The notes: generated by a model from the sequence alone, not told the origin. 64,000 nt of DNA from Pelomonas sp. Root1237 (GCF_001425055.1 NZ_LMDK01000012.1:712130-776129); one strand, 5' to 3'; shown: positions 8,354 to 17,105, counted from the stretch's first letter. Made by a program: numbers and translations.

Positions 8354-9445
8354 ATGAAATTTGGAAGAGAGACCCTCGTCATCCTGACGGCGGCATTGCT
8401 GTTGGCACTGCCTGGCCTCGGCCGCGCCGCTGATGCCATCGAAACCTCGAACGATCAGACGCGCCGCCTGATTCAACAGACGATGAAGGAACAGCGCATA
8501 CCGGGGCTGCAGGTTGCCGTCGTCAAGGACGGCCGGATCGTGCTGTGCGAAAGCTATGGCTGGGCCAACGTCGAAAACCGTGTGCCCGCAACGGCCAAGA
8601 CATTGTTCCCGCTCAACTCCGGCACCAAGCCGCTCACAGGCGTTGCGTTGATGCAGTTGGCCGAGGCCGGCCTCGTGAATCTTGAGGCACCGGTATCCCG
8701 CTATCTCGATGACCTGCCGAGCGCTTGGCAGCCCATCCGCGTGCGGCAGTTGCTGGCGCACACCTCGGGGCTGCCTGATATCGTCGATCAACCCGGCCCC
8801 GTCACTGGCAGCACTGAAGCGGCCATGTGGAAGGCGGTCAAACAGCAACCCATGGAAGCGCCGCCCGGTGAGAAGTTTGCCTACAACCAGACCAACTACG
8901 GCCTGCTGGCTCAGATCATCGTCAAGCAGGCCAAGATGCCCTACGAGCGCTACATGAAAGAGCGGCAGTTCGCGCTGGCCGACATGCCGCTGACGACGTT
9001 CGGCGACAGCTATGACCTCGTGGCGAACGCTGCAACGATCTACAGCCGCTTTCCCCGCAGAACGCTCGCGCCGGACGATGCCGATCGCCTGTCTCACTGG
9101 GTCTACGAGATGCCCTACAGCCTCCATGCGGGAGGCGGCATCCAGACGACGGCCACCGAGCTGGCGAACTGGATCGTCGCGCTGTCCAATGGCCGGTTCA
9201 TCAGCGCGGCCAGCGCGCAGCGCATGTGGACACCCGAGAAGCTGAGCAGTGGTGCTGAAGGCAGCTGGGCGGCCGGCTGGCCTGTGCTCGCCTCAAGCCC
9301 GAAAAGGCAGGTCGCCGGCATCGGCGGCAACCGCGCGGCCTTCATCGTTTATCCGGACGAGGGCTTGGCCGTCGTCGTCTTGACGAATCTGGTCGGCGGC
9401 AATCCGGAGAGATTCATCCCCCAGATCGCTGCGTTCTACAAGTGA
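8354..9445 (+). CDS. Exported serine hydrolase of the beta-lactamase / penicillin-binding-protein fold
   Basis: 363 residues from the ATG at 8354. A signal peptide is clear (MKFGRE then a hydrophobic run, cleavage after GRAA at about residue 26), so it acts in the periplasm. The catalytic SxxK motif is S89-G-T-K92, and LLAHTSGLPD is the family landmark. The second motif, normally Tyr-x-Asn, reads YNQ at residues 177-179, so the Asn position is Gln. The family (PF00144) includes class C beta-lactamases, esterases and D-aminopeptidases; with this variant motif and no resistance context I would not call it a beta-lactamase. It runs convergently into the next gene with a 10-base overlap. Confidence 0.85.
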   Translation: MKFGRETLVILTAALLLALPGLGRAADAIETSNDQTRRLIQQTMKEQRIPGLQVAVVKDGRIVLCESYGWANVENRVPATAKTLFPLNSGTKPLTGVALMQLAEAGLVNLEAPVSRYLDDLPSAWQPIRVRQLLAHTSGLPDIVDQPGPVTGSTEAAMWKAVKQQPMEAPPGEKFAYNQTNYGLLAQIIVKQAKMPYERYMKERQFALADMPLTTFGDSYDLVANAATIYSRFPRRTLAPDDADRLSHWVYEMPYSLHAGGGIQTTATELANWIVALSNGRFISAASAQRMWTPEKLSSGAEGSWAAGWPVLASSPKRQVAGIGGNRAAFIVYPDEGLAVVVLTNLVGGNPERFIPQIAAFYK

Positions 9446-11307
9446 TGGGTCGCTGGCGCAGCCACATGGCTTGAGATGCCGGGGTCGGCGGACACAGCGC
9501 GCAGCGTCCATTCCCGCGCTTGCGTGGCGTCGACGCTTGCGTCGCGTGCCTCACGCAGCAGCGCCGCGGCGAGGCGGGCCCGCCAGCGCTCGGCCGCAGC
9601 CAGCGCCCAAGTCTGCTCGCTGAGCGTCAGGCAGGGGCCACGGTAGAGCTTGAGGGCGGCGTCCAGGGCCCCGGCGGCGGCAGAGCTGCCAGCAGGTGAG
9701 TGCTCGTGCTCAGTCAGGCGGTCGTTCAGGGCCTGCACGTCGACCCAGACGCAGTCCGCGTTCAGGCGCACGCCATGGTCCTGCACCAGCAAGGCGGCGT
9801 CGTGGGCCAGCAGGCGGCGCAGCCTCGCGACGGTGACCTCGAAGGCCTTTTGCCGCCCCTCACGGCCGTCACCGGGCCACAGCTCGCGGGCCACGGCCTC
9901 GGTTGAGGCGGCCTCGGTGCCGCGGCAAGCCAGATAGCGCAGCAGTTCGAGCGGCTTGCTGGCGGCCTTGCGCCCTTCCGCTGAACGCACGGCGCCGGCG
10001 TCGTTGCACATCTCAAAGCCACCCAGGGCACGGACCTTCACCGACCAGGGCCAGGTCTCCGGCGCGCCGGGCGGCGCCGCGAGCCGGCGTGTGCGGATGG
10101 CCGAGCGCACCCAGTCCGTCTCGGCGCCTTGAACCAGGGCCTGGCAGAAGATCTCGCCGATGTGCAGCGGCAGCAGCGGCAGCACGCCGGGCCACTCCAG
10201 TTCGCGCAGCGTGCGCATGGCGCGGGCCAGGGCGGCGTCCGGCAGGGCGCCCCAGCCATTGCGCTGGCCGATGGCGATCAGTGCGGTCAAGTCTGCCAGG
10301 CAGCGCAGGCGTGCCGCCAGATAGCGCGGCAACTGCATCTCGCCCAAGCCTTGAAAGCGCGCTGCAGCATCCTCGGCATTGCCGCAGCCAATCAGTGCAT
10401 AGCCCTCCTGCACGAGGTAGGTGACCTGGTAGCCGGGCCAGGCGCCACTCATCTGCAGATGGCCCAGAGCCCGCCGCGCATGGCCCAGGGCCGCATGGAA
10501 GTCGCCCTCAAGCAGGGCCACGCGGCAGCGCACATCGGCCTGGTCGGCCCACCACAGCGGCGTGCTGGCTGCATCGCCCGCGGCGGCGGCCTGGGCTGCC
10601 AGGGCCAGCGCGGCTGCTGGGTCGCTGCTGCACTCCACCAGGCGTGCGCGCTGCAGTGCCGCGACGGCGGCCAGCCCCGGTAGATGGTGTTCGGCGGCCA
10701 GCTGCTGCGCCAGCACCAGCCGCTCACGCGCTTCGTCGACCTTGGAGAAGGCATACAGATGCCAGGCTGCAACGATGGCCCAGTGGCCGCGCCAGAAGGG
10801 AGAGGCATCTGGCTGCTGCTCAACAGAGGCGACCTGCGCGAACAGCAGCTCGAACTCCGCGTCTTCGCCATGGCGCTCGCAAAGCTCACCCAGCGCGCAG
10901 GCCAGCGCCAGCGAGACGTCGTTCGGTGCACCTCGGGCGCGCTCCATCAACAGCGCCACATTGGCGGGCGGCCACGCGGGCAGCACGCCGTAGTCATGGG
11001 CAATCGAGGCCCCGGCCCAGGCCAGCAGGCCTTCGATGCCGGTGCCGGCTGCGTCCGGGCCGACTGCGGTCAGTACGCCCAGCATGGCCATGGCGTGGCG
11101 GTAGAGGCAGGCCTGCAGGTGCTCCACCAGCACCACCAAACCGGCTGCTCCCGCGGCGAGCGCCACCTGTCCGTCGGCCTGAGCCCGCAGCGCCAACGCC
11201 GCCGCGCTATCCAGCGCGCCAGGGGCCTGCACCGACAGCGCCCGCAAGACGTCCAGCAACTCGCCCGACCGCTGCGCGGCTGCCGCTTCAGGCTGCGATG
11301 GGTTCAT
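9436..11307 (-). CDS. Large transcriptional regulator with TPR-like N-terminus and C-terminal winged helix (SARP/BTAD-like)
   Basis: 623 residues. The first about 400 residues are Ala/Leu-rich helices that look like degenerate TPR repeats. From about 425 an OmpR/SARP-type DNA-binding domain follows: VRALGGFEMCN, then KASKPLELLRYLA-like helix, then EAVARELWPGDGREGRQKAFEVTVARLRRLL. A short BTAD-like end (LYRGPCLTLSEQTWALAAAE) completes the protein. In SARP regulators the DNA-binding domain is N-terminal; here it sits at the C-terminal end, an order seen in several proteobacterial LuxR/MalT-like relatives. No ATPase domain is seen. Target genes are unknown; the PEP-CTERM gene on the other side of its promoter region is the nearest candidate. 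Confidence 0.75.
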   Translation of the reverse strand: MNPSQPEAAAAQRSGELLDVLRALSVQAPGALDSAAALALRAQADGQVALAAGAAGLVVLVEHLQACLYRHAMAMLGVLTAVGPDAAGTGIEGLLAWAGASIAHDYGVLPAWPPANVALLMERARGAPNDVSLALACALGELCERHGEDAEFELLFAQVASVEQQPDASPFWRGHWAIVAAWHLYAFSKVDEARERLVLAQQLAAEHHLPGLAAVAALQRARLVECSSDPAAALALAAQAAAAGDAASTPLWWADQADVRCRVALLEGDFHAALGHARRALGHLQMSGAWPGYQVTYLVQEGYALIGCGNAEDAAARFQGLGEMQLPRYLAARLRCLADLTALIAIGQRNGWGALPDAALARAMRTLRELEWPGVLPLLPLHIGEIFCQALVQGAETDWVRSAIRTRRLAAPPGAPETWPWSVKVRALGGFEMCNDAGAVRSAEGRKAASKPLELLRYLACRGTEAASTEAVARELWPGDGREGRQKAFEVTVARLRRLLAHDAALLVQDHGVRLNADCVWVDVQALNDRLTEHEHSPAGSSAAAGALDAALKLYRGPCLTLSEQTWALAAAERWRARLAAALLREARDASVDATQAREWTLRAVSADPGISSHVAAPATHHL

Positions 11308-11427
11308 CGCCGAATGCTAGGGCAGGCCCAGGTGCTGTGGGTCATCTGTGGGTGGTGCAGGGTGGCTGCGCCTTCCATCATCGAACTGCAGCCTGCGCAC
11401 CGCCGGCGGCGCAAACGGGAGCTTGCA

Positions 11428-12276
11428 ATGCACAACGATCTTTCACCGGCCCGGCGCTTCATGGCCGTCGCCTGCCTGGCCACAGCCTGCAGCAGCGCCA
11501 CTTGGGCGCTTCCGCTAGCCCCAGGGGTCACCCGCGAAATCAACTTCGTTTCCGACCACTCGACGTGCACCGGCCTGCTGCCGCTGGGCGGCGACTCCGT
11601 GTCGTGCACGCTGACGAATGGCGCGGACCTGACGGCTTCGTTTGCCGACTACTACGGCAGCCCTTCGAGCGGAAGCGCCCATGTTTTCGTCAATGGGATG
11701 GACATGCACTTGTCCGTCAAGTCGACACCCTCCACGGTGCCGACCTCCGTCATCGATGCCGTCCAGTTCGACCAGTTCATGATCACGGGGCCCACGCCCA
11801 CGGTGCAGGTCGGCGTCACGGTCACCCTCGATGGCACCACGGCTCGAAGCGCTTCCGGCTTTGTGCTGACCAGCTACACCTTCATCAGCGGCAAACGTTC
11901 GCTGACGCCGAGCGCCTCGGCGAACGCGGTCGCAGATCGGATTGCCAATGACCCGTCACGTGACGTGCTCGCCTTCGGCCGCACCGCAACCTTCAGTGGC
12001 GGCGTCACTCAACCCACCCTCCATCGCGTCGATTCAGCCTCGTTCACCGCAGTGGTCGGCACGCCGTTTGAGCGCGGCTTCGAGTTCGCGCTGTCCAGCC
12101 TGAACTCATCCCTGAGCTTCAGCGCGCGCGTGGAGTATTCGCTGCCGGAGGGCTACACCCTGACGTCGGCCCGGGGGCTGTTGGTGAACGCCGTGCCGGA
12201 AAACCGCAGCTGGGCGCTGATGCTTGCCGGGCTGGTCAGTCTGGGCGGCATGCGCCTGGCACGGCGCACCAGGTGA
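11428..12276 (+). CDS. Exported protein with a PEP-CTERM-like sorting tail
   Basis: 282 residues from the ATG at 11428. The N-terminus is a signal peptide (FMAVACLATACSSATWA, cleavage near residue 27). The central part is Ser/Thr-rich beta sequence without a domain I recognise. The C-terminus VPENRSWALMLAGLVSLGG followed by MRLARRTR has the PEP-CTERM layout (short motif, hydrophobic helix, basic tail) that marks proteins for exosortase processing and the cell surface, but the usual Pro-Glu-Pro reads Pro-Glu-Asn. It is divergent from the large regulator at 9436-11307. The stop is one base before the convergent YebC-family gene. Confidence 0.78.
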   Translation: MHNDLSPARRFMAVACLATACSSATWALPLAPGVTREINFVSDHSTCTGLLPLGGDSVSCTLTNGADLTASFADYYGSPSSGSAHVFVNGMDMHLSVKSTPSTVPTSVIDAVQFDQFMITGPTPTVQVGVTVTLDGTTARSASGFVLTSYTFISGKRSLTPSASANAVADRIANDPSRDVLAFGRTATFSGGVTQPTLHRVDSASFTAVVGTPFERGFEFALSSLNSSLSFSARVEYSLPEGYTLTSARGLLVNAVPENRSWALMLAGLVSLGGMRLARRTR

Positions 12277-12277
12277 G

Positions 12278-12991
12278 TCAGCCCGCCAGCCCGGCGTACA
12301 CGTGCTGCACGTCGTCGTTGGCGTCCAGCGCGGCGAGAAAGCTCTCCACCTCGTCCAACTGCTCGGCGTTCAGGCTTGCCGGGTCGATGGGGTTCTTGGG
12401 TCGATAGCCCAGCTTGGCGCTGAGCACCTTGAAGCCCTGCTCGGGCAGGGCGCGGCTGACGAGGTCGAGGTCGGTCGGTTCAGTCAGGAAGACGGTGACG
12501 CCTTCTTCGTCGGGCGGCAGCAGGTCCTGCGCGCCGGCTTCGATGGCGGCGGTGTCGGCGTCGGCGCCTGGCGTGGCAGGCTCGGCTTCGATCATGCCGA
12601 CGTGGTCGAAGTCCCAACCCACCGAACCGGCCGTGCCGAGCTGGCCCTTGCGGAACAGCACGCGCATGTCCGACGCGGCGCGGTTCACGTTGTCCGTCAG
12701 CACCTCCACCATCACCGGCACGCGGTGCGGCGCAAAGCCTTCGTAGATGGCCTGCTCGAAGTGGACGACCTCACCGGTCAACCCGGCGCCTTTCTTGATG
12801 GCGCGGTCCAGCGTCTCCTTGGGCATGGACACCTTGCGCGCCTGCTCCACCACCAGCCTCAGCCGCGCGTTGTCCTTCGGATCAGCGCCGTGGCGCGCGG
12901 CAATCATGATGTCCTTGGACAACTTGCCGAAGAGCCGGCCCTTGGCATTGGCGGCGATGTCTTTGTGTTTGGCTTTCCATTGCGCGCCCAT
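12278..12991 (-). CDS. YebC/PmpR family protein (TACO1-like)
   Basis: 237 residues, full length for the family. The opening [20 protein letters not shown] and the following [18 protein letters not shown] are family signatures, as is the run [12 protein letters not shown]. YebC-family proteins have been described as DNA-binding regulators (PmpR) and, more recently, as translation factors that help ribosomes through proline-rich stretches. The typical genome context (ruvC or aspS nearby) is absent, so this may be the second paralogue many Burkholderiales have (YeeN-like) rather than the ruv-linked copy; the [10 protein letters not shown] start fits that. It is convergent with the PEP-CTERM gene with almost no spacer. 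Confidence 0.9.
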   Translation of the reverse strand: MGAQWKAKHKDIAANAKGRLFGKLSKDIMIAARHGADPKDNARLRLVVEQARKVSMPKETLDRAIKKGAGLTGEVVHFEQAIYEGFAPHRVPVMVEVLTDNVNRAASDMRVLFRKGQLGTAGSVGWDFDHVGMIEAEPATPGADADTAAIEAGAQDLLPPDEEGVTVFLTEPTDLDLVSRALPEQGFKVLSAKLGYRPKNPIDPASLNAEQLDEVESFLAALDANDDVQHVYAGLAG

Positions 12992-13093
12992 GGGGTGTCC
13001 TGTCGTTTGTCTAGTAAGCCCAAGTCGCGTGACTTGTCGGGCGGGTCGCTACTTTACGGGGTGGCTCTTGCCGATCTCGCCCCTGTCGTCGCG

Positions 13094-13513
13094 CTATTGA
13101 GGTGCGAAATCGTCGTAAGACCTTGGTAAATAACCCCAGATACGTACGACGTCGCCACGCTGCTCGAAGTCGAAGCCAATCTTTTCCAAGATTGGCAGGA
13201 TTTCGTTTCGATGGTCAATGCTCTCTCTAGGAAGCAGCTTTCCTATGAATGGCCCCTCCTCGGACAGGCCGATGTCAAACCATTCGACAGCTTCAAACGG
13301 AAAGGGCAGGTGATAAAACCATTCGACATCCCAATTCGAGACGGTGCCATCAACTGATTTCGAGCGATAAGAAGGACGCCAGCCATCAAGAGCGCGGATG
13401 TGAGTGATCAGCTCGTTCCATCGTGTGTTGTTAGACGCACTGGCTAAGTTCCTTGTGGTGACCGCGGCACGAGTCCGCTTTCGCGCTTGATCATCATTTC
13501 GCGCATCAGCCAT
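13094..13513 (-). CDS. DUF6678 family protein of unknown function
   Basis: 139 residues from the ATG at 13511-13513; a TTG five codons upstream is an alternative. Landmarks are NNTRWNELITHIRALDGWRP, then YRSKSVDG and WDVEWFYHLPFPFEAVEW, the pattern of the small DUF6678 family. There is no signal peptide or membrane segment. The gene and its flanks are much poorer in G+C than the neighbours (29 of 60 bases at 13201-13260), which suggests acquisition by horizontal transfer. Genes of this type are often found in polymorphic-toxin or immunity-like cargo spots, but nothing else of that kind is present here, so no role can be assigned. Confidence 0.75.
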   Translation of the reverse strand: MADARNDDQARKRTRAAVTTRNLASASNNTRWNELITHIRALDGWRPSYRSKSVDGTVSNWDVEWFYHLPFPFEAVEWFDIGLSEEGPFIGKLLPRESIDHRNEILPILEKIGFDFEQRGDVVRIWGYLPRSYDDFAPQ

Positions 13514-13543
13514 AGGTAAATCGTTCAAAGCCTTCCCCTCGTT

Positions 13544-14629
13544 CTAGTCTGAGCTACCCAGCGTTGCCGTGACCTTCCGCGTTTGCCCCGCCCGCCACAC
13601 CGTCAACGTCACCTTCTCCCCGATCTGCCGCGTCTCCAGCAGCGACAGCATGTCGTCCAAGTCAGCCACCGCCACGCCGTCGACAGCCGTGATGACGTCC
13701 CCCTGCACGATGCGCCCGCTGCGATCCCTGCCGAAGGGTTTCAAGCCCGCCGCCGCAGCCGGGCTGGCGTCCGCCACGTTGACCAGCAGCACACCCTTGG
13801 GCGCCCCCAGCGCCTTGGCCAGGTTCTCCGGCCCGGCTGTCACGCCCAGCGCGGGCCGGATGAAGCGCCCATCTCGAATCAATCGCGGCACGATGCGATT
13901 CACCTCGTCCACCGGAATCGCAAACCCGATCCCTGCACTCGCCCCGCTCGGGCTGTAGATGGCCGTGTTGACGCCGATCAGCCGCCCCGCCGAATCCAGC
14001 AGCGGCCCGCCCGAATTGCCAGGGTTGATGGCCGCATCGGTCTGGATGGCGCCCTTGATCGTGCGTCGCGTGACCGATTCGATTTCGCGGTTCAGCGCCG
14101 AGACGATGCCGGTGGTCAGCGTCTGGTCCAGGCCGAAGGGGTTGCCGATGGCGTAGACCTTCTGGCCCACCTGCAGATCGCGGCTGGCACCGACCGCGAT
14201 TGCCGGCAGCTTCTCGTGGGGCGCTTCGATGCGCAGCACGGCAATGTCGCGGTCCGGGTAGGCGCCGACGAGCTTGGCTGGAAAGCTGCTCTGGTCGTTC
14301 AGCGTGACGGTGGCGCGGTCGCCGCCCTGGATGACGTGGAAATTGGTGACGACGTGGCCGGCGTCGTCCCAGATGAAACCGGTGCCGGTGCCGCTGGGCT
14401 GCTCGCTGGTGCGCAGCGAGAAGAAGTCGCGCTGCACGCTCAGCGTGGTGATGTGCACCACCGACGGCGACACGCGTTTGAAGACGCCGATGTTGTTCAA
14501 CTCCTCGGCGTCCAGCGCGCCGCGGGCGTTGACGGCGCGAGGCTGGGCTTGAGCCTTGGCGAAAGCGGGAGCGCAGCCGAGGAAGAGCAGCGCGACGGCG
14601 AGAGTGAGGCGGCGGGGCAGGGTGGGCAC
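13544..14629 (-). CDS. Periplasmic trypsin-like serine protease, HtrA/DegQ type (S1C) with one PDZ domain
   Basis: 361 residues from the GTG at 14627-14629, chosen because a good signal peptide then follows (LTLAVALLFLGCAPAFA); a second GTG at 14701 would add a basic leader of 24 residues. The catalytic triad is visible: His98 (TNFHVI), Asp128 (DRDIAVL) and Ser206 (NPGNSGGPL). One PDZ domain follows (about residues 255-355; PALGVTAG, GDVITAVDGVAV). Proteins of this family degrade misfolded envelope proteins. A single PDZ makes it DegS- or plant-Deg-like in layout, but the cleavable signal argues for a soluble periplasmic enzyme. It follows the PEP-CTERM gene on the same strand. Confidence 0.88.
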   Translation of the reverse strand: MPTLPRRLTLAVALLFLGCAPAFAKAQAQPRAVNARGALDAEELNNIGVFKRVSPSVVHITTLSVQRDFFSLRTSEQPSGTGTGFIWDDAGHVVTNFHVIQGGDRATVTLNDQSSFPAKLVGAYPDRDIAVLRIEAPHEKLPAIAVGASRDLQVGQKVYAIGNPFGLDQTLTTGIVSALNREIESVTRRTIKGAIQTDAAINPGNSGGPLLDSAGRLIGVNTAIYSPSGASAGIGFAIPVDEVNRIVPRLIRDGRFIRPALGVTAGPENLAKALGAPKGVLLVNVADASPAAAAGLKPFGRDRSGRIVQGDVITAVDGVAVADLDDMLSLLETRQIGEKVTLTVWRAGQTRKVTATLGSSD

Positions 14630-14731
14630 GGGGCGTCGGCGGGAGTGGCGTCGATCCGCATTTTGGGCACAACTCCGGGCTCCCGAGGCCCGCCGCTTCA
14701 CGCCGCCCGTGCTGCCCTCCCGGGCGTGCGC

Positions 14732-15607
14732 TCAAGCCCGGGGCCGCTTCACCCGGCGAGAACTCAGGCCCGCCACGAGCGCCGCCAGAGTCAGCGCCAG
14801 GCTGGCGGGCTCGGGCAGCCGGCTGTAGAAGGTGTGGTCTGTCACGCCGAAACCTCTGCCCGAGTAGTTGCTGCCCTGGTAGCCGGTGCTCTCGTCAAAG
14901 GTGAAGGCGGTGGTGCTGAAGTAAAGGCCGTCGATGCCCGCGATGCGGCCATTGAGGATGTCCACCGCCTGGCCCGGCAGGAAGCGGGAGCGCAGCGCCG
15001 CGAGCGAGTCGGCACCGCTGTGCGTGTACTCGCCGATGTCGTAGAGCGCGTACATGTGATCGTTTGCGTCGATGCGGCCATCGCCGCTGGTGTCGAACCA
15101 GAAGTCGAGGAAAGGAATTTCCTCGCCGCCGTAAGCCAGGGCCAGGAAATGGAAGATGCTCTGCTGAACGTATTTGCCGGTGGCCGGGTCCTTGTAGAGC
15201 ACCTCGAACTTCTGATCGTGCTCGGCGCCGCTCCAGATGTCGTCCGGCCCACCGGCCCCACCGCCTGGGCCGCCAGGGTTGCCAACGGCGCGGGTGTGGT
15301 TGACGACGTCGCAGAGCGTCAGTTTCTTCGCGGCGTCGGGAATTTCGCGCTTGCCGCTTTGCCCGCCCGCCGCGATTTCTCCGACGTGATCCGAGGCGAC
15401 GATGGTGCCGCCGTTTCGGCGATCCGTGTAGTTGATGGTGAAGTCCAGCGCCGTGCGGGTGTAGTTGTGCTCGATCACATAGGCGTTGCGCTGGCTGCAG
15501 TCATTGCTGTTGGCCTCGGGGCCGGTGTCGGCCAGCGCGGGCAGCGCAAGAGCCAGAAGCGGCAAGGCAACCCACCGATGGCTGCTGCGGGTGTGAGGAC
15601 AGGGCAT
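14732..15607 (-). CDS. Exported protein with PEP-CTERM sorting tail and an EF-hand-like loop
   Basis: 291 residues from the ATG at 15605-15607, which is preceded by a strong AAGGAG ribosome-binding site. A signal peptide (WVALPLLALALPALA) is followed by a mature domain that contains one calcium-loop-like element, DTSGDGRIDAND, and a Gly/Pro-rich hinge (NPGGPGGGAGGP). The C-terminus is a classical PEP-CTERM: LPEPASLALTLAALVAGLSS and then the basic RRVKRPRA. Such proteins are processed by exosortase and usually belong to extracellular matrix or surface layers. No exosortase gene is in the window. A longer open frame upstream to 16234 is antisense to the HTH gene and is not used. Confidence 0.85.
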   Translation of the reverse strand: MPCPHTRSSHRWVALPLLALALPALADTGPEANSNDCSQRNAYVIEHNYTRTALDFTINYTDRRNGGTIVASDHVGEIAAGGQSGKREIPDAAKKLTLCDVVNHTRAVGNPGGPGGGAGGPDDIWSGAEHDQKFEVLYKDPATGKYVQQSIFHFLALAYGGEEIPFLDFWFDTSGDGRIDANDHMYALYDIGEYTHSGADSLAALRSRFLPGQAVDILNGRIAGIDGLYFSTTAFTFDESTGYQGSNYSGRGFGVTDHTFYSRLPEPASLALTLAALVAGLSSRRVKRPRA

Positions 15608-15784
15608 GGTGTGTCTCCTTGGAGGTAGGCACCGATCGCAACGCCTATATTGGCTGTTGTCAGAAGGCGTGCCCTTGCCGGCTGATTCCTCCGGTAGCGA
15701 GCATCGAACGTGCCAGTTGCCGACTCCAGACGGAAGCGTCAGAAGGCATGTCGCACGCCGGCGGCCATGCCCGGGAGGTATTTC

Positions 15785-16231
15785 ATGACCCAACTGCCCG
15801 ACGCGGCGCTCGATGCGCTGCGGCAGATGTTGCGAATCGGATCCGATCGATCGGCCCAGGAGCAGGCGCTGCACCGTCTGCATTGCGTTTGCCTGGTGGC
15901 CTGCGGGCGCAGCTGCTCGGAGGTTGCGGCATGGTTTGGCGACAGCCCCCGCAGCCTGCAGCGCTGGGTTCGGCATTTTCACGGAGTCACCGTCATGCTG
16001 GTGGCAGAGCGTGCGCCGGGACGGCCGCCGCGGCTGACCGGTGTGAAGTCGCTGGAAGTGGCTGCAGAGCTCCGTACGTCGCCCAGTGGCTGCGGTTACG
16101 CCAAAGGGCGATGGGATGGGAAGCTGCTGCAACAGCATCTGCGGGAGCATCACGGCGTCTGCCTGAGCTTGCGCCAGTGCCAGCGCACCTTGCACGATGT
16201 CTTGGCAAAGCCAGCGCCCCCGAGCGCCTGA
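15785..16231 (+). CDS. Helix-turn-helix protein related to the N-terminal half of IS630-family transposases
   Basis: 148 residues from the ATG at 15785. Two consecutive HTH regions can be seen: the first around CVACGRSCSEVAAWFGDSPR followed by SLQRWVRHF, and a second winged one around LLQQHLREHHGVCLSLRQCQ. This pair is how IS630/Tc1-type transposases begin, but the gene stops where the DDE catalytic domain would start, and no remnant of that domain follows in the next 170 bases. It is either a transposase fragment or a domesticated DNA-binding protein. No terminal inverted repeats or TA duplication were recognised. The intact frame and own start favour domestication. Confidence 0.65.
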   Translation: MTQLPDAALDALRQMLRIGSDRSAQEQALHRLHCVCLVACGRSCSEVAAWFGDSPRSLQRWVRHFHGVTVMLVAERAPGRPPRLTGVKSLEVAAELRTSPSGCGYAKGRWDGKLLQQHLREHHGVCLSLRQCQRTLHDVLAKPAPPSA

Positions 16232-16405
16232 CATTGCGTCAATGTTCTGTCGTGTCCGGCGCCCACCGGGAGGTCGTGGCCTTGGCGCTCGACTTCGACT
16301 GTAAAGAACATCGACAGGGCAGCGCGTCGCATCCAGCGCCTGGCCTGTCGGCGCATGGTCCGGTGATGCGTTATGCGAGGATCGAATTCAAAGGGATGGT
16401 TTGAG

Positions 16406-17026
16406 ATGCGGCGAGTGAGTTCGTGCTTGGGGTTGGCGATTGGCCTTGCGCTGCTGCCTTTTGGCGCTGGCGCGCAGCAGGTCTGGAAGTGCGAGCTGAA
16501 CGGTCAGGTGCGCTTCAGCGACAAGCCCTGCCCGGGCAGCGGCCAGCCGGTAGCCGAGCGCAGCCTGCAGCCCAATGTCGTCGAGAGCCTCAAGCCGGAG
16601 TTGATCCGCGCCACCATGGGAGCAGCGTCCGCGGCTTCGGCGCCCATCGCGACGGCGGGCAATGCCTGCCCCGGTGACGGCGAGATTCGTGGCATGGAAG
16701 TCCGCGCCAATTCGACGACGCTGGGCGATGCGGAACGCCAGTTCCTGCAGGACGAGGTGCGCCGCGTGCGCCAGTGCCGTGCAGGGCAGGGGCGCTATCG
16801 CGAGGCCGACTGGGCCATCAGCCGCGAGGCCCAGGCGGCGCAGACGCAGCTGAGCGATCGCGCCCGCTATGACGCGCGCCTTCGCGCCGAGGCGATGCAC
16901 AGTGCGGCCGACCCCGACGAGGGTGACCGCATCAACCGCCGCCGCATCGCCGAGGAGAAGATGCAGCGTCGCCAGCAGCAGCGACTGCAAAGAATTCAAA
17001 ACCCCGCCTCCGCGCCGGCTTCCTAG
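16406..17026 (+). CDS. DUF4124 domain-containing exported protein
   Basis: 206 residues from the ATG at 16406. A signal peptide (SSCLGLAIGLALLPFGAGA) ends just before QQVWKCELNGQVRFSDKPCP, the DUF4124 signature found at the mature N-terminus of many betaproteobacterial periplasmic proteins. The rest is charged and probably helical, with an Arg/Gln-rich coiled end (KMQRRQQQRLQRIQ). The function of DUF4124 is unknown. The next gene is a shorter paralogue with the same beginning (QQVWRCEVDGQVRYTDQPC), so the two arose by tandem duplication followed by divergence of the C-terminal part. Confidence 0.82.
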   Translation: MRRVSSCLGLAIGLALLPFGAGAQQVWKCELNGQVRFSDKPCPGSGQPVAERSLQPNVVESLKPELIRATMGAASAASAPIATAGNACPGDGEIRGMEVRANSTTLGDAERQFLQDEVRRVRQCRAGQGRYREADWAISREAQAAQTQLSDRARYDARLRAEAMHSAADPDEGDRINRRRIAEEKMQRRQQQRLQRIQNPASAPAS

Positions 17027-17105
17027 CGCTCACCCGTGGGGGCACGGCGTTTGCCGATGGTCTGCGCGCAGTCGGCGCGCTGCCGGGGCTGCGTGGAGAT
17101 CCACG

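Noticed and set aside
8354..9445. Antibiotic-resistance beta-lactamase
   Set aside because: The family is broad, the second motif is not canonical and there is no resistance context; hydrolase of unknown substrate is the honest call.
13583..15628. Plus-strand open frame of 681 codons opposite the HtrA-type and PEP-CTERM genes
   Set aside because: It runs antisense over two genes with clear catalytic and sorting motifs and has no recognisable domain.
15609..16405. Complete insertion sequence around the IS630-like HTH gene
   Set aside because: No DDE domain, no terminal inverted repeats and no TA target duplication were found.
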